A stretch of DNA of 64,000 bases from positions 2,650,635-2,714,634 of the forward strand of contig NZ_CM001436.1 in the NCBI RefSeq assembly GCF_000243255.1, given 5' to 3'. This DNA comes from Methanoplanus limicola DSM 2279. GTDB taxonomy: Archaea; Halobacteriota; Methanomicrobia; Methanomicrobiales; Methanomicrobiaceae. Shown piece after piece: positions 22,468 through 30,995 of this stretch (position 1 is the stretch's first letter; each line of letters begins with the position of its first letter). Made by a program: the position numbers and the translations under genes. The notes beneath the pieces were generated by a model. That model saw nothing but the letters and a program-made list of their open reading frames with translations. It searched no databases and was not told the origin of the DNA.

Positions 22468-23817
22468 TCAGACAGACCCGGAGGAGTCCGGACTAAGCAG
22501 CCACTTCCATAGCGGAACCATCCGGATACCATCATCCAACTCACCTTCAGTATCCTTTGTGAGAAGCAGCATATCTACAGCACCAGTAAAAACGGAACTC
22601 TGACCAATCTGACATTTCTCTGAGAACTCCCCTGAAAATTCAATAAGTCCGGCAGTCTCCCGTTCTTTAATATCATCAGTATAGGTAACATTAATCGCCT
22701 GAAGGCTGCCGTCCCTCTTTTTTATGACAAAATCAGCCTCTTTTCCTGTTCCCGGTTTCTTCCAGTAGTACGGGGAAAAACCACGCCTCATAAGCTCAAC
22801 AAAGACAAGGTTCTCAGCAAGCCTGCCAACATCCTTTGAAAAGGCAAAAGATACGGAATTTCTAAGACCATTGTCTATGCAATAGATCTTCTTCTGGTTT
22901 CTCTCCTGTGCTTTTAATGAATAGCTGAAATACCGGACCTCGAAGAGAATCTTTGCCATCTCAGCAAAGTGTATGTAATCATGTATGGTATTATTGTCAA
23001 TCTGCAAAACATCCGAGAGATTCTTATACGAATAAACGGACGTGAAATTTGAGAAAAAATACATAAGAAGAGAACTCAGGGCCTTCTGGTTTCTGACATT
23101 CTGAATCCGGACAATATCCCGGTAAACAATACTGTCATAATACACCCTCAGATAATCATTCCTCATCTCATCATCATCCTGCAAAACAACCTGAGGAAAA
23201 CCTCCGGATTTAAGATAATCCGACAGATAATTCATAATCTTATATTTATCACTCGCAAGAGCCACAGGAGTGTCTGAATAATCAAACCCTTTAAACATAA
23301 GATATTCTGAAAAATCAAGAGGATACACAGAAACCGGCAGATACCTCCCGCTCAGCAGAGCAGACAGTCCTGAATCCATAAGATATGAAGAAGAACCTGA
23401 GATGATTATCTTAAACATCTTCCGGTCATAATAAGACTTAATCCACCTCTCCCACCCATCAATACTCTGTACCTCATCAAGAATCAGCCAGGCATCATCC
23501 CCGGCATATACATCCTTCCTATAAGTATCAATCACAGTTTCAAGTGGATTTTCAAATTCCAAAAGAAGAGGATCATCACAGTTTACAAAGAGAATTTTCT
23601 CAGGTGAAACTCCGCGTTTTAAGACCAGTTCGTCAACAGTCTGAAAGAGAATAGTCGTCTTCCCCGAACGACGCACTCCGTTTAAAACGAGAATTTCGCC
23701 AGTATCAAGGTATTTTCTGATCTTTAGGAAATATTTTTCACGTATAATTCCGGTTTTGAGCATCTCCCCTCTCCACCAGGGATTAAGTGAAACCAGAAGA
23801 TCAAGACATTTAGACAT
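22468..23817 (-). CDS. AAA+ ATPase with DUF4143 domain, second copy
   Basis: This 449-residue protein has the same architecture as its convergent neighbour. Walker A is GVRRSGKTT, Walker B is AWLILDEVQSIDGWERW, and SGSSSYLM is the sensor. DUF4143 follows with YLKSGGFPQVV and a GKEADFVIKKRDGS segment. The two proteins are clearly diverged, so this is not a recent duplication. The gene is read leftward from a region carrying 67-bp direct repeats. The function is not known. The final strand of the protein (MVPLWKWLL) matches the equivalent end of the other copy (IPVWKYMLY). Confidence 0.85.
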   Translation of the reverse strand: MSKCLDLLVSLNPWWRGEMLKTGIIREKYFLKIRKYLDTGEILVLNGVRRSGKTTILFQTVDELVLKRGVSPEKILFVNCDDPLLLEFENPLETVIDTYRKDVYAGDDAWLILDEVQSIDGWERWIKSYYDRKMFKIIISGSSSYLMDSGLSALLSGRYLPVSVYPLDFSEYLMFKGFDYSDTPVALASDKYKIMNYLSDYLKSGGFPQVVLQDDDEMRNDYLRVYYDSIVYRDIVRIQNVRNQKALSSLLMYFFSNFTSVYSYKNLSDVLQIDNNTIHDYIHFAEMAKILFEVRYFSYSLKAQERNQKKIYCIDNGLRNSVSFAFSKDVGRLAENLVFVELMRRGFSPYYWKKPGTGKEADFVIKKRDGSLQAINVTYTDDIKERETAGLIEFSGEFSEKCQIGQSSVFTGAVDMLLLTKDTEGELDDGIRMVPLWKWLLSPDSSGSV

Positions 23818-23820
23818 CAG

Positions 23821-23970
23821 AATTTACTATGATTATAATCATACATAATACCTCTTTTACAAGGATTATAACATCATCAAAAATAGAAATTTACTATTAT
23901 TATAATCATACATAATACCTCTTTTACAAGTAATATAACCTTATCAAAACAGAAATTTACTAACATTATA
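23821..23970. repeat. 67-bp direct repeats in the ATPase promoter region
   Basis: aatttactat starts at 23821 and 23888 with a 67-base period. The two units share a block running from ataatcatacataatacctc to cttttacaag with few mismatches. A third, partial unit starts at 23954. Each unit includes the imperfect palindrome tattataatcatacataata. The repeats lie directly upstream of the leftward ATPase gene (start 23817), so they may bind a regulator. Confidence 0.65.
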
Positions 23971-24105
23971 ACCGAAACAAAAAACAGAAAAATCCTGAAA
24001 ATTAGCAATCCAAAAACAGATTTTACGACCTTAGACCATCAAAAAAAGATTTAAAGCCCGGAAAAAAGTTTCAGAAATATCTGGAAAACCTCAGGGCACA
24101 AAACC

Positions 24106-25551
24106 TCAGACCATCTCTCCGGCCTCAAAAACATTCCACGAATGTGTCGGGAATGAATCAAGATAACCGTCAAGATATCCAAACTGCGGATGCTCCTCAA
24201 GATATTTATCCGCATCAAATGCAATTCCGGACGGAGCACCCCACCGTGCATTGAAGGTCATATTCAAAGCCATAGCAGAATTCACAGTTTTTCCGTCATA
24301 CGAACCGGCCGGCTTATATGGCTGCCGGTTGTAAACCGGATTTGGATCAAGTTCATAGTGGCCCTCAACCGTTCGTGATGACGCAATTTCCTCCTCAAGC
24401 CAGATATCATAATGATCAGATAAAACTGCTTTGGCATTCTCCGGACTTATCCTGCCCTTTAACTCCTCCATAAGCTGAGGCAGCCGCACCATCCTTGAAG
24501 CCACACTGCCCCTTACATCTGTAGGATCAAGACCAGAACACTCAAAATTCCTTATCCTTGCATCCTCAACGGAATTTGCCCCTACAAAGTACCCGTCCTT
24601 AGTCTTAGAAACATTAAAGAACTTAAGCCCCTGCTCAAACCTCATAATCTCCCCGGTATTCGCGTCACCGACAAGCCAGGTATTGGCAAACCCGCCGCTC
24701 CGGTTGGTATTCATAATAGTGACAAAAGAATCAGGGTCATCAGCATACTGCGAAGCCTTCCTTAGCCTCATAAACGAAGGTGTCCTGTTCTCCTGATATT
24801 TGTTAAAACCGGAGATCGTAGTCTCTGTAATCATAAGCCCGGCATCAGTAATCAGAAAATCAGTCGAACTGTCAATCAGGCCCGGAGCACTCTGCATCAG
24901 AATGCGGTGGCCTGAATCAGGCTTCACATCAGCGATGATGTGGAAAAACCTTGCACGCTCATACGGTGTCCATGTGGTATGCGCCACAACCGCACCGCCG
25001 TCTTCCGTATAATTTCCTGTGGCAGCAAAGGCACTGCACGCCTCCATATCATAATCCATCTCACTGTAATATCCGGATTTGACAATCGGCCACCAGTACC
25101 CTACAGTCTCCTTGTAGGAGTTCCAGCCTAATATGTCCTGAAATGTAACATCAGCACCGGCAGCTTCTGCACCATCGGCAATACCATCCATCTCAAGAAT
25201 ATACTCCTCATCAATATTTGGCACATACATCCGGACGGCATTCTCCGCAAAGAAATCAAAATCCACCCCCGTATTATAATACGTCAGATACCTGATGCTC
25301 TCCATAATCTCCAAAATTTCGGGCGCCATCAGATACCCGTGCTGATACCCCCTCTCATAAGGTGAACCCTCAATATGCAGATACGTCCACCCGTCCTTCT
25401 CAAACCTGTATCCCATGCCGTCAGGAGATTTTTCAGCCGCCGAATCATCAGCTGCAAAAGCGGCACCTGCCTGAATGGCAAAGAGAAACAGAACTGCCAG
25501 AATAAAAGACACAATACATAACCTGACCCGTAAACCCGAATATTTACTCAT
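24106..25551 (-). CDS. Secreted phospholipase B-like/C45-type Ntn hydrolase
   Basis: The protein has a signal peptide (MSKYSGLRVRLCIVSFILA... ending near AGAAFA). The motif GSPYERGYQHGYLMAPEI is the hallmark of the C45/phospholipase B-like Ntn-hydrolase families. The likely nucleophile is the Cys in EACSAFAATG, where the chain may be autocleaved. Downstream text VVAHTTWTPYERARFF, FLITDAGLMITETT and GGFANTWLVGD fits the same fold. The substrate is an amide or lipid ester and is not identifiable. The start at 25551 gives the cleanest signal peptide, although two in-frame ATGs lie up to 30 bases upstream. It appears monocistronic. Confidence 0.75.
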   Translation of the reverse strand: MSKYSGLRVRLCIVSFILAVLFLFAIQAGAAFAADDSAAEKSPDGMGYRFEKDGWTYLHIEGSPYERGYQHGYLMAPEILEIMESIRYLTYYNTGVDFDFFAENAVRMYVPNIDEEYILEMDGIADGAEAAGADVTFQDILGWNSYKETVGYWWPIVKSGYYSEMDYDMEACSAFAATGNYTEDGGAVVAHTTWTPYERARFFHIIADVKPDSGHRILMQSAPGLIDSSTDFLITDAGLMITETTISGFNKYQENRTPSFMRLRKASQYADDPDSFVTIMNTNRSGGFANTWLVGDANTGEIMRFEQGLKFFNVSKTKDGYFVGANSVEDARIRNFECSGLDPTDVRGSVASRMVRLPQLMEELKGRISPENAKAVLSDHYDIWLEEEIASSRTVEGHYELDPNPVYNRQPYKPAGSYDGKTVNSAMALNMTFNARWGAPSGIAFDADKYLEEHPQFGYLDGYLDSFPTHSWNVFEAGEMV

Positions 25552-25581
25552 ATTTTTACCAGACATATAAATTATAAACAA

Positions 25582-26086
25582 AGCATATAAAACAGTTTCC
25601 GGAAATATTCACATAACAAAATATCCGACAGATGAAGGAATATAACGGTATAAACCGGACATATAACTTAAAATATACAGACCAGAATGAGAATTAAACC
25701 CCATTTTATGGCCTATTCACAACACCCACATAACGGCCCGTATTTCCACTTTCCCTACATCACCCATAGCAGACATCCTCCGGGTACAGACCACCGGTAC
25801 AGACCCCTCATATACCAGAAATCCGGGCATTAAAAGCTATTTTAACCACAATTACCCCTTAGATTCCACACATCAAAAATACAGATCAAATCACAGCCAA
25901 AACAGGAAAATAAGACCAATACGCCATTTAAAAAAAGGAAGTCCCAGATAAATATCCGGAGACATCAGAGACACATGCACAAACATAAATAATGAAGATG
26001 GAATAATTATCCGGGAAAAATCCCCGATAACAAAACAGACTATAACACCGGAGATAATTAAAAAATTGCAGGAGAATATAAACCCT
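25582..26086. other. Intergenic region, no supported gene
   Basis: This is a 500-base AT-rich region between two leftward genes. A hydrophobic 73-codon frame (25891-26112, minus) overlaps the 3' end of the DUF2202 gene. I do not accept it because it lacks a start signal and family resemblance. No repeats or RNA fold were found. Confidence 0.4.
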
Positions 26087-26914
26087 CTACAGAGTCCTCT
26101 GCCCTCTGTCAATATCCCCCTGCATAATCAGATCATATTCATCCTCTGACAGTTCCTGCGGCGAATAAGAAACCCCTCTCCTCTCAAGATTGCTGACAAA
26201 AGACCGGAGATGATTTTCTGAACCACGTTTCAGGTTATCATAGATTAGAATAATATCCTGCTTATCTGTCCCGGCAATTGCATCATTGAGATCAATGATA
26301 TCAATCTCCTCAATAAGGGCACCGTTCTTTAAAGCGTCAGTCTCAGAGACCGAACCGGATTTCACCAGATCATCATACAGCGCCTGAAGCTCAGGATTTT
26401 CAAACACACCCCTCTCTTCACCTCCAACAGGATTTACAAGACCATACCTCTCAATAAGAACAACCATACTGTCCATATGAGTCTCTTCTGCCGAGGCAAT
26501 ATTTGAAAAGACCGGCTGCCCCCATTTATCATAATAATACAGATAGGCGTCACGTGCAAGCTTCTCCTCCTCAGCCATAAAGAGAATATCAGCAGCTTCA
26601 GCCTCAGTCAGATTTCCAACGGGATAAACATCAGTACTCTGCTTAAAACCTGACGGATTAAAAGCCGTTACATATTCTGAATCCTTAAATCCACCCTGAC
26701 CACCGGCATACCCCGAACCATTCTGAATATGCTGTCCGCCGTCAAATCCACCACCGGAACCATTCTGGCTGTTAAGCCTCTGCCCGTCACCGGTACCATC
26801 CTGTTTATTCAGACCCTGACCGGTTCCCGGACTGTTATCAAGACAGCCCGAAACCACAACCATACAGGCAGCCACAATCAGAAGAGCAGCCATAAATCGC
26901 AAATTACGCATCAT
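26087..26914 (-). CDS. DUF2202-domain lipoprotein
   Basis: The mature protein is anchored by a lipobox (VVVSGC) after the signal MMRNLRFMAALLIVAACM. A Gly/Gln/Asn-rich spacer of about 60 residues follows, then a DUF2202 domain. That domain is a ferritin-like helical bundle with AADILFMAEEEKLARDAYLYYYDKWG, ASAEETHMDSMVVLIERYG and NLKRGSENHLRSFVSNLE, where the Glu and His residues could bind metal. The upstream extension to 27055 is not translated in my view, because an AGAGGA site precedes the ATG at 26914. It diverges from the metal transporter operon, which may be relevant to its role. Confidence 0.8.
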   Translation of the reverse strand: MMRNLRFMAALLIVAACMVVVSGCLDNSPGTGQGLNKQDGTGDGQRLNSQNGSGGGFDGGQHIQNGSGYAGGQGGFKDSEYVTAFNPSGFKQSTDVYPVGNLTEAEAADILFMAEEEKLARDAYLYYYDKWGQPVFSNIASAEETHMDSMVVLIERYGLVNPVGGEERGVFENPELQALYDDLVKSGSVSETDALKNGALIEEIDIIDLNDAIAGTDKQDIILIYDNLKRGSENHLRSFVSNLERRGVSYSPQELSEDEYDLIMQGDIDRGQRTL

Positions 26915-27076
26915 AATCAAATCCTCTAACCTGTTCACTCCGAAAATATGACCCGAAAGATTATATTCTTTATTGTGAAATACGAGATAAAACCAAAAAA
27001 AATCCGGCGATGAAATCAAAACCCAAAATAAAGAACGAAAATTATCAGAATCCAAATAAATTTCAGGGGCACCTAT

Positions 27077-28069
27077 ATGAACACCAAAAAAATAATAATT
27101 TATCCTGAAACATTAACCACAATATCAGGGAGTATCCACAGATTGAAACCAAAATATCAGATATTTATCATCACGCTAATTCTCACCGGAATTCTCATCG
27201 CCGCAGGATGCACAGATGACCAGTATAAAACAACGCCCGGATATGACAATTCCGGCACAGAAGATGACGGGACCATAATTATCTTTGTAACCATACCACC
27301 ACAGAAAGAGATGGCAGAGGCAGTCGGCGGAGATTATATAACAGTAAAAACACTTGTACCGCCCGGCGCAGATCCGCACTCATACGAACCCTCACCGGGA
27401 ACGCTTGAAGACATCTCAAAAGCAGACGCCTACGCAATAGTCGGGTCAGGCCTTGAAACCGAAGAGAACTGGCTTGACAGGATAACCGGACTTAACCCGG
27501 ACCTGAAAATAATCAACTGCTCATCAGGCGTGAAATTCATAGCATCAGAAGCAGAAGAAGATGATTCAGGAGAGACCAATACAAACGGCCATGCAGACCC
27601 GCATATCTGGCTGTCAGTCTCAAACGGAAAAATTATGACGGAAAACATGAAAAGAGGCTTCACTGAGATAAAACCGGAACTCAGAGCAGAATTTGAATCC
27701 GGAGCAGAGAACTATATCAGTCTTCTTGACACCCTGAACTCAGAAATATCAGATAAACTGAAAGAGAGAAGAGGCGAATACATCCTCGTCTATCACCCGG
27801 CATGGAGGTATTTCGCAGAAGAATACGGCCTTAAAACCATATCAATAGAAAAAGACGGAAAAGAACCGACACCGGCCGGAATAAAATCAGTTATAGACCA
27901 GGCAGAGAAATACAGCATAAAAACAGTTCTGATCTCCCCACAGTTCAGCATAAAAAGTGCCGAAGTCATCGCAGAAGAGACAGGCAGCAGAGTTATGACA
28001 GCAGACCCCTTAAAAGAAGAATATATCGAAAACATGAGAACCACAGCCGAAGTATTTTCAGAGGCATAA
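27077..28069 (+). CDS. znuA: Metal ABC transporter substrate-binding lipoprotein (ZnuA type)
   Basis: This 330-residue protein has a membrane signal ending LIAAGC (lipobox) and then the cluster A-I metal-binding fold. Recognisable are VTIPPQKEMAEAVGGDYITVKTLVPPGADPHSYEPSPGTLEDISKADAYAIVG with the first His ligand, HADPHIWLS with the second, and YHPAWRYFAEEYGL with the third. A His-poor loop replaces the His-rich loop of classic ZnuA. Zinc or manganese is the likely cargo. A GGGG-containing ribosome-binding site lies just before the ATG. It is followed at once by ATPase and permease genes. Confidence 0.9.
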   Translation: MNTKKIIIYPETLTTISGSIHRLKPKYQIFIITLILTGILIAAGCTDDQYKTTPGYDNSGTEDDGTIIIFVTIPPQKEMAEAVGGDYITVKTLVPPGADPHSYEPSPGTLEDISKADAYAIVGSGLETEENWLDRITGLNPDLKIINCSSGVKFIASEAEEDDSGETNTNGHADPHIWLSVSNGKIMTENMKRGFTEIKPELRAEFESGAENYISLLDTLNSEISDKLKERRGEYILVYHPAWRYFAEEYGLKTISIEKDGKEPTPAGIKSVIDQAEKYSIKTVLISPQFSIKSAEVIAEETGSRVMTADPLKEEYIENMRTTAEVFSEA

Positions 28070-28074
28070 AAATT

Positions 28075-28905
28075 ATGAAAGAACCGGCAATTGAGATAAA
28101 TAACCTCACCGTCATGGGCGGAGGTCATCCCCTCCTTGACAATATTGACCTTACAATAAACAGGGGCGAATTCCACGCAATAATCGGGCCAAACGGCGGC
28201 GGCAAAACAACTCTGTTAAAAGTCATACTCGGACTTATAAAGCCGGACTCCGGTTCAGTGAAGATATTCGGCAAAAAGCCGGAGGAGAACCGGAGTCTCA
28301 TAGGCTATGTCCCGCAGTTTAGGACATTTGAATTCGGATATCCCATATCAGTCATGGACATGGTGCTCTCCGGAAGAATGGGCCATATAAAAGGGATAAG
28401 AAAGACATATTCCGAAGATGACATCCGGATTGCAGAAGAATCCATAGAAATACTCGGCATAGAGGGACTTGCCGGAAGAAATCTCACAGACCTCTCCGGC
28501 GGTGAACAGCAGAGGGCAATAATCGCAAGGGCGCTTGCCGGAAAACCTGAAATGCTTCTTCTGGATGAACCCACAGTCTATGTCGATACCCCGACAAACA
28601 GAATGTTCTTTAAAATGCTTGAAGAACTCCATGACAGGATGACCATTCTCCTCGTAACCCACGACATCGGGGTAATATCGTCTGATATAGATTATGTGGC
28701 ATGCCTCAACAGAAAAATTTACACACATCACACAAACCAGATCACCCAGGACATGCTGGACTCTGCATATAAATGTCCGGTTGACATCATAGCACACGGA
28801 ATACCGCACCGGGTATTTCAGGAGCATGATGAAAGGGACAACTGCGGCGGTCTCAGACCTGAAAAAGAGAGACTCTCAGAAAGGAGAGAGCAACAGAAGA
28901 GGTGA
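28075..28905 (+). CDS. znuC: Metal ABC transporter ATP-binding protein (ZnuC type)
   Basis: This 276-residue ATPase has Walker A GPNGGGKTT, the Q-loop in VPQFRTF, the signature LSGGEQQR, Walker B MLLLDEPTV and the H-loop VTHDIG. The C-terminal extension after about residue 215 (YKCPVDIIAHGIPHRVFQEHDERDNC) contains several His/Cys residues and resembles tails of metal-type ABC ATPases. It begins five bases after znuA and its stop overlaps the region just before the permease start. Confidence 0.93.
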   Translation: MKEPAIEINNLTVMGGGHPLLDNIDLTINRGEFHAIIGPNGGGKTTLLKVILGLIKPDSGSVKIFGKKPEENRSLIGYVPQFRTFEFGYPISVMDMVLSGRMGHIKGIRKTYSEDDIRIAEESIEILGIEGLAGRNLTDLSGGEQQRAIIARALAGKPEMLLLDEPTVYVDTPTNRMFFKMLEELHDRMTILLVTHDIGVISSDIDYVACLNRKIYTHHTNQITQDMLDSAYKCPVDIIAHGIPHRVFQEHDERDNCGGLRPEKERLSERREQQKR

Positions 28906-28910
28906 TATGC

Positions 28911-29732
28911 ATGCTTGAAATATTTGCATACGAATTTCTGAGAAATGCCCTCATAGCCGGAGTCCTGGCAAGCATCATATGCGGGATCACAGGGACATTT
29001 GTGATTGTAAAAAAGATGGTCTCACTCTCAGGCGGCATATCACACGCTGCATTCGGCGGGATAGGCATAGGCTACTTCTTCGGTTTTGAACCTATCGCAG
29101 GTGCAGCACTGTTCAGTCTCGCAACCGCCGGCGGAATAAACTACATAAGGAAAAAGGCCGGCGAAAACCTGGACACACTCGTTGGTGCAGTATGGTCGGG
29201 AGGAATGGCACTTGGAATAATGCTCGTCTATATGTCCCCCGGATATGCACCCGGACTTATGACATACCTCTTTGGAAACATACTTCTTGTCCCCGCGTCC
29301 GATATAATCCTGATTGGAATACTGGCACTTGCGGTTATAATTATCGTAGCCGTCTTCTTCAGCCAGATGGTGGCAGTAACCTTTGACGAAGAGTACGCGA
29401 CCGTAATGAACCTCAGCACCGACCGGTTTATGCTCCTTCTCCTCTGTATGATTGCACTCACCGTAGTGGTTCTCATACAGATTGTCGGCATAATACTCGT
29501 AATCGCACTCCTCACACTTCCGGCGGCGATAGCCCACAGATACTCATCCGGGATAAAAAATATGATGATAATATCCGCTGTACTTGGAGCAGTATTCACA
29601 ACAACCGGAATAATGATCTCATATTACCTGGATGTCCCGTCAGGGGCTGCAATAATTCTCCTGAGTGCAGCGGCATACCTGGCCGTAATCGGAAAAAACA
29701 GCCTTAAAAAAAGAATAAAAAGTCCTGCCTGA
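28911..29732 (+). CDS. znuB: Metal ABC transporter permease (ZnuB type)
   Basis: This 273-residue membrane protein of the ABC-3 family has seven to eight transmembrane segments. It carries the signature SLSGGISHAAFGGIGIGYFFG and, later, VVLIQIVGIILVIALLTLPAAIA, which forms the metal path. I choose the ATG at 28911 because GGTGA lies five bases before it. A GTG at 28902 is in frame but overlaps that site. It completes the three-gene uptake operon. No metal-dependent repressor gene is adjacent. Confidence 0.9.
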   Translation: MLEIFAYEFLRNALIAGVLASIICGITGTFVIVKKMVSLSGGISHAAFGGIGIGYFFGFEPIAGAALFSLATAGGINYIRKKAGENLDTLVGAVWSGGMALGIMLVYMSPGYAPGLMTYLFGNILLVPASDIILIGILALAVIIIVAVFFSQMVAVTFDEEYATVMNLSTDRFMLLLLCMIALTVVVLIQIVGIILVIALLTLPAAIAHRYSSGIKNMMIISAVLGAVFTTTGIMISYYLDVPSGAAIILLSAAAYLAVIGKNSLKKRIKSPA

Positions 29733-29801
29733 AACCGCAGGCCCTAAAAAATACACAAAAATTCCCGGATTTAAACCGCATAAGCGGTCATAATTCCGGA
29801 T

Positions 29802-30995
29802 TCAATGCTCATAAGTCTCCTTTAACTCACGGGAGACGATGTCACCCCATTTAATCCTCTCCCATTCACCATTTCTTACAGTGAGAACATCGTATGCAGG
29901 ATATATGTCCCCGTTCTCATCAAAATGACGCGGGCCGCAGAGTCCGAGATACCTGATCTCCTTCATTGAATCCTTAATCTCATCAGCATCATAACCGCCA
30001 TCCGCAATCGCCTCGGAGAGAATCTTTGTAGTGTCATAACCGTAAGGAACCGGCCAGTTTATGACATCAGACCCGTACATCTCATAATATTTCTTTTCAA
30101 ATCTGTCTGAATGGATCTGACTGGACTGCATCGTTGCAGTAAGACCCTCAGAATAAGGCCCAATCTCCTCAATAAGCCCGTCATCGATAAGCCCTTCAGA
30201 GCCAAACCAGACTGCATCAATCCCGGCATCCTCCGCAGCCTCAAGAATCGAAACCGCCTGCTCATAATAGCCGATAAGAATTATACCGTCCGGATCTGCG
30301 GCCTTAATCTTCTCAGCAAGATCGCTGTAAATGGCAGCCTTTGGATCAAAGCTCTCAACCATTATAAAATGGCCGCCGTACTTAGGATAAGTCTCAAAGA
30401 CAGACTCTTTAAGCCCCCTCCCATAGTCATCATCAGAATAAATGAGAGCAACCCGTTTTAATTCCGGATGGAGCACTGAGAGCAGTCTTCCAATACCACG
30501 CCCCTGGTATTTGTCTGATGAAATTGTCCGGAAGACATAATTTTTATAATCTGAAAGGGACGGATTTGTGGCCGAAGGTGAGATCAGAACAATACCCCTC
30601 TCTTCAGCAATCGGTGCGATTGCCATCGTTGCAGTACTTGAAACGGCACCGATAACCGCAGGAATTCCATTATCTGCATAGTAATTAATCGCCCACTTGC
30701 TCATATAGGGATTGCCGATATTGTCAAAATAGTCAACCACCAGCTCTTTTCCAAAGATGCCGCCGCCCTCATTGATCTCCAGAACAGCAATATCAATGCC
30801 CCGCTTAAAATCCTCACCATAATTAGAGAGAGAACCTGAAAGCGGTAGAATTGCCCCGACAACAATCTCATCAGGATAATCAGAAGACTCAATTACCAGT
30901 ATATCATAAGCAGAGAAGAATAATACAAGCCCCACAATTATTATACCGGCAATATTTACAGGCGTCAGAATATCACGTATATTTCCGGGCCTCAT
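29802..30995 (-). CDS. Membrane-anchored LivJ-type periplasmic binding protein
   Basis: This 397-residue protein has one N-terminal membrane segment (NIAGIIIVGLVLFFSAYDILVI) without a lipobox. A type I periplasmic binding fold of the branched-chain amino acid class follows: VVGAILPLSGSLSNYGEDFKRGIDIAVLEIN, PAVIGAVSSTATMAIAPIAEERGIVLISPSATNP, ALIYSDDDYGRGL. It overlaps the end of the Nramp-5TMR gene by four bases (ATGA), so the two are co-translated. No LivHMGF permease is present. The receptor therefore appears to work with the fused transporter/receptor protein rather than with an ABC importer. Confidence 0.85.
   Translation of the reverse strand: MRPGNIRDILTPVNIAGIIIVGLVLFFSAYDILVIESSDYPDEIVVGAILPLSGSLSNYGEDFKRGIDIAVLEINEGGGIFGKELVVDYFDNIGNPYMSKWAINYYADNGIPAVIGAVSSTATMAIAPIAEERGIVLISPSATNPSLSDYKNYVFRTISSDKYQGRGIGRLLSVLHPELKRVALIYSDDDYGRGLKESVFETYPKYGGHFIMVESFDPKAAIYSDLAEKIKAADPDGIILIGYYEQAVSILEAAEDAGIDAVWFGSEGLIDDGLIEEIGPYSEGLTATMQSSQIHSDRFEKKYYEMYGSDVINWPVPYGYDTTKILSEAIADGGYDADEIKDSMKEIRYLGLCGPRHFDENGDIYPAYDVLTVRNGEWERIKWGDIVSRELKETYEH

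Noticed and set aside
25891-26112. Hydrophobic 73-codon frame on the minus strand
   Set aside because: No ribosome-binding site or family resemblance; it overlaps the DUF2202 gene end.
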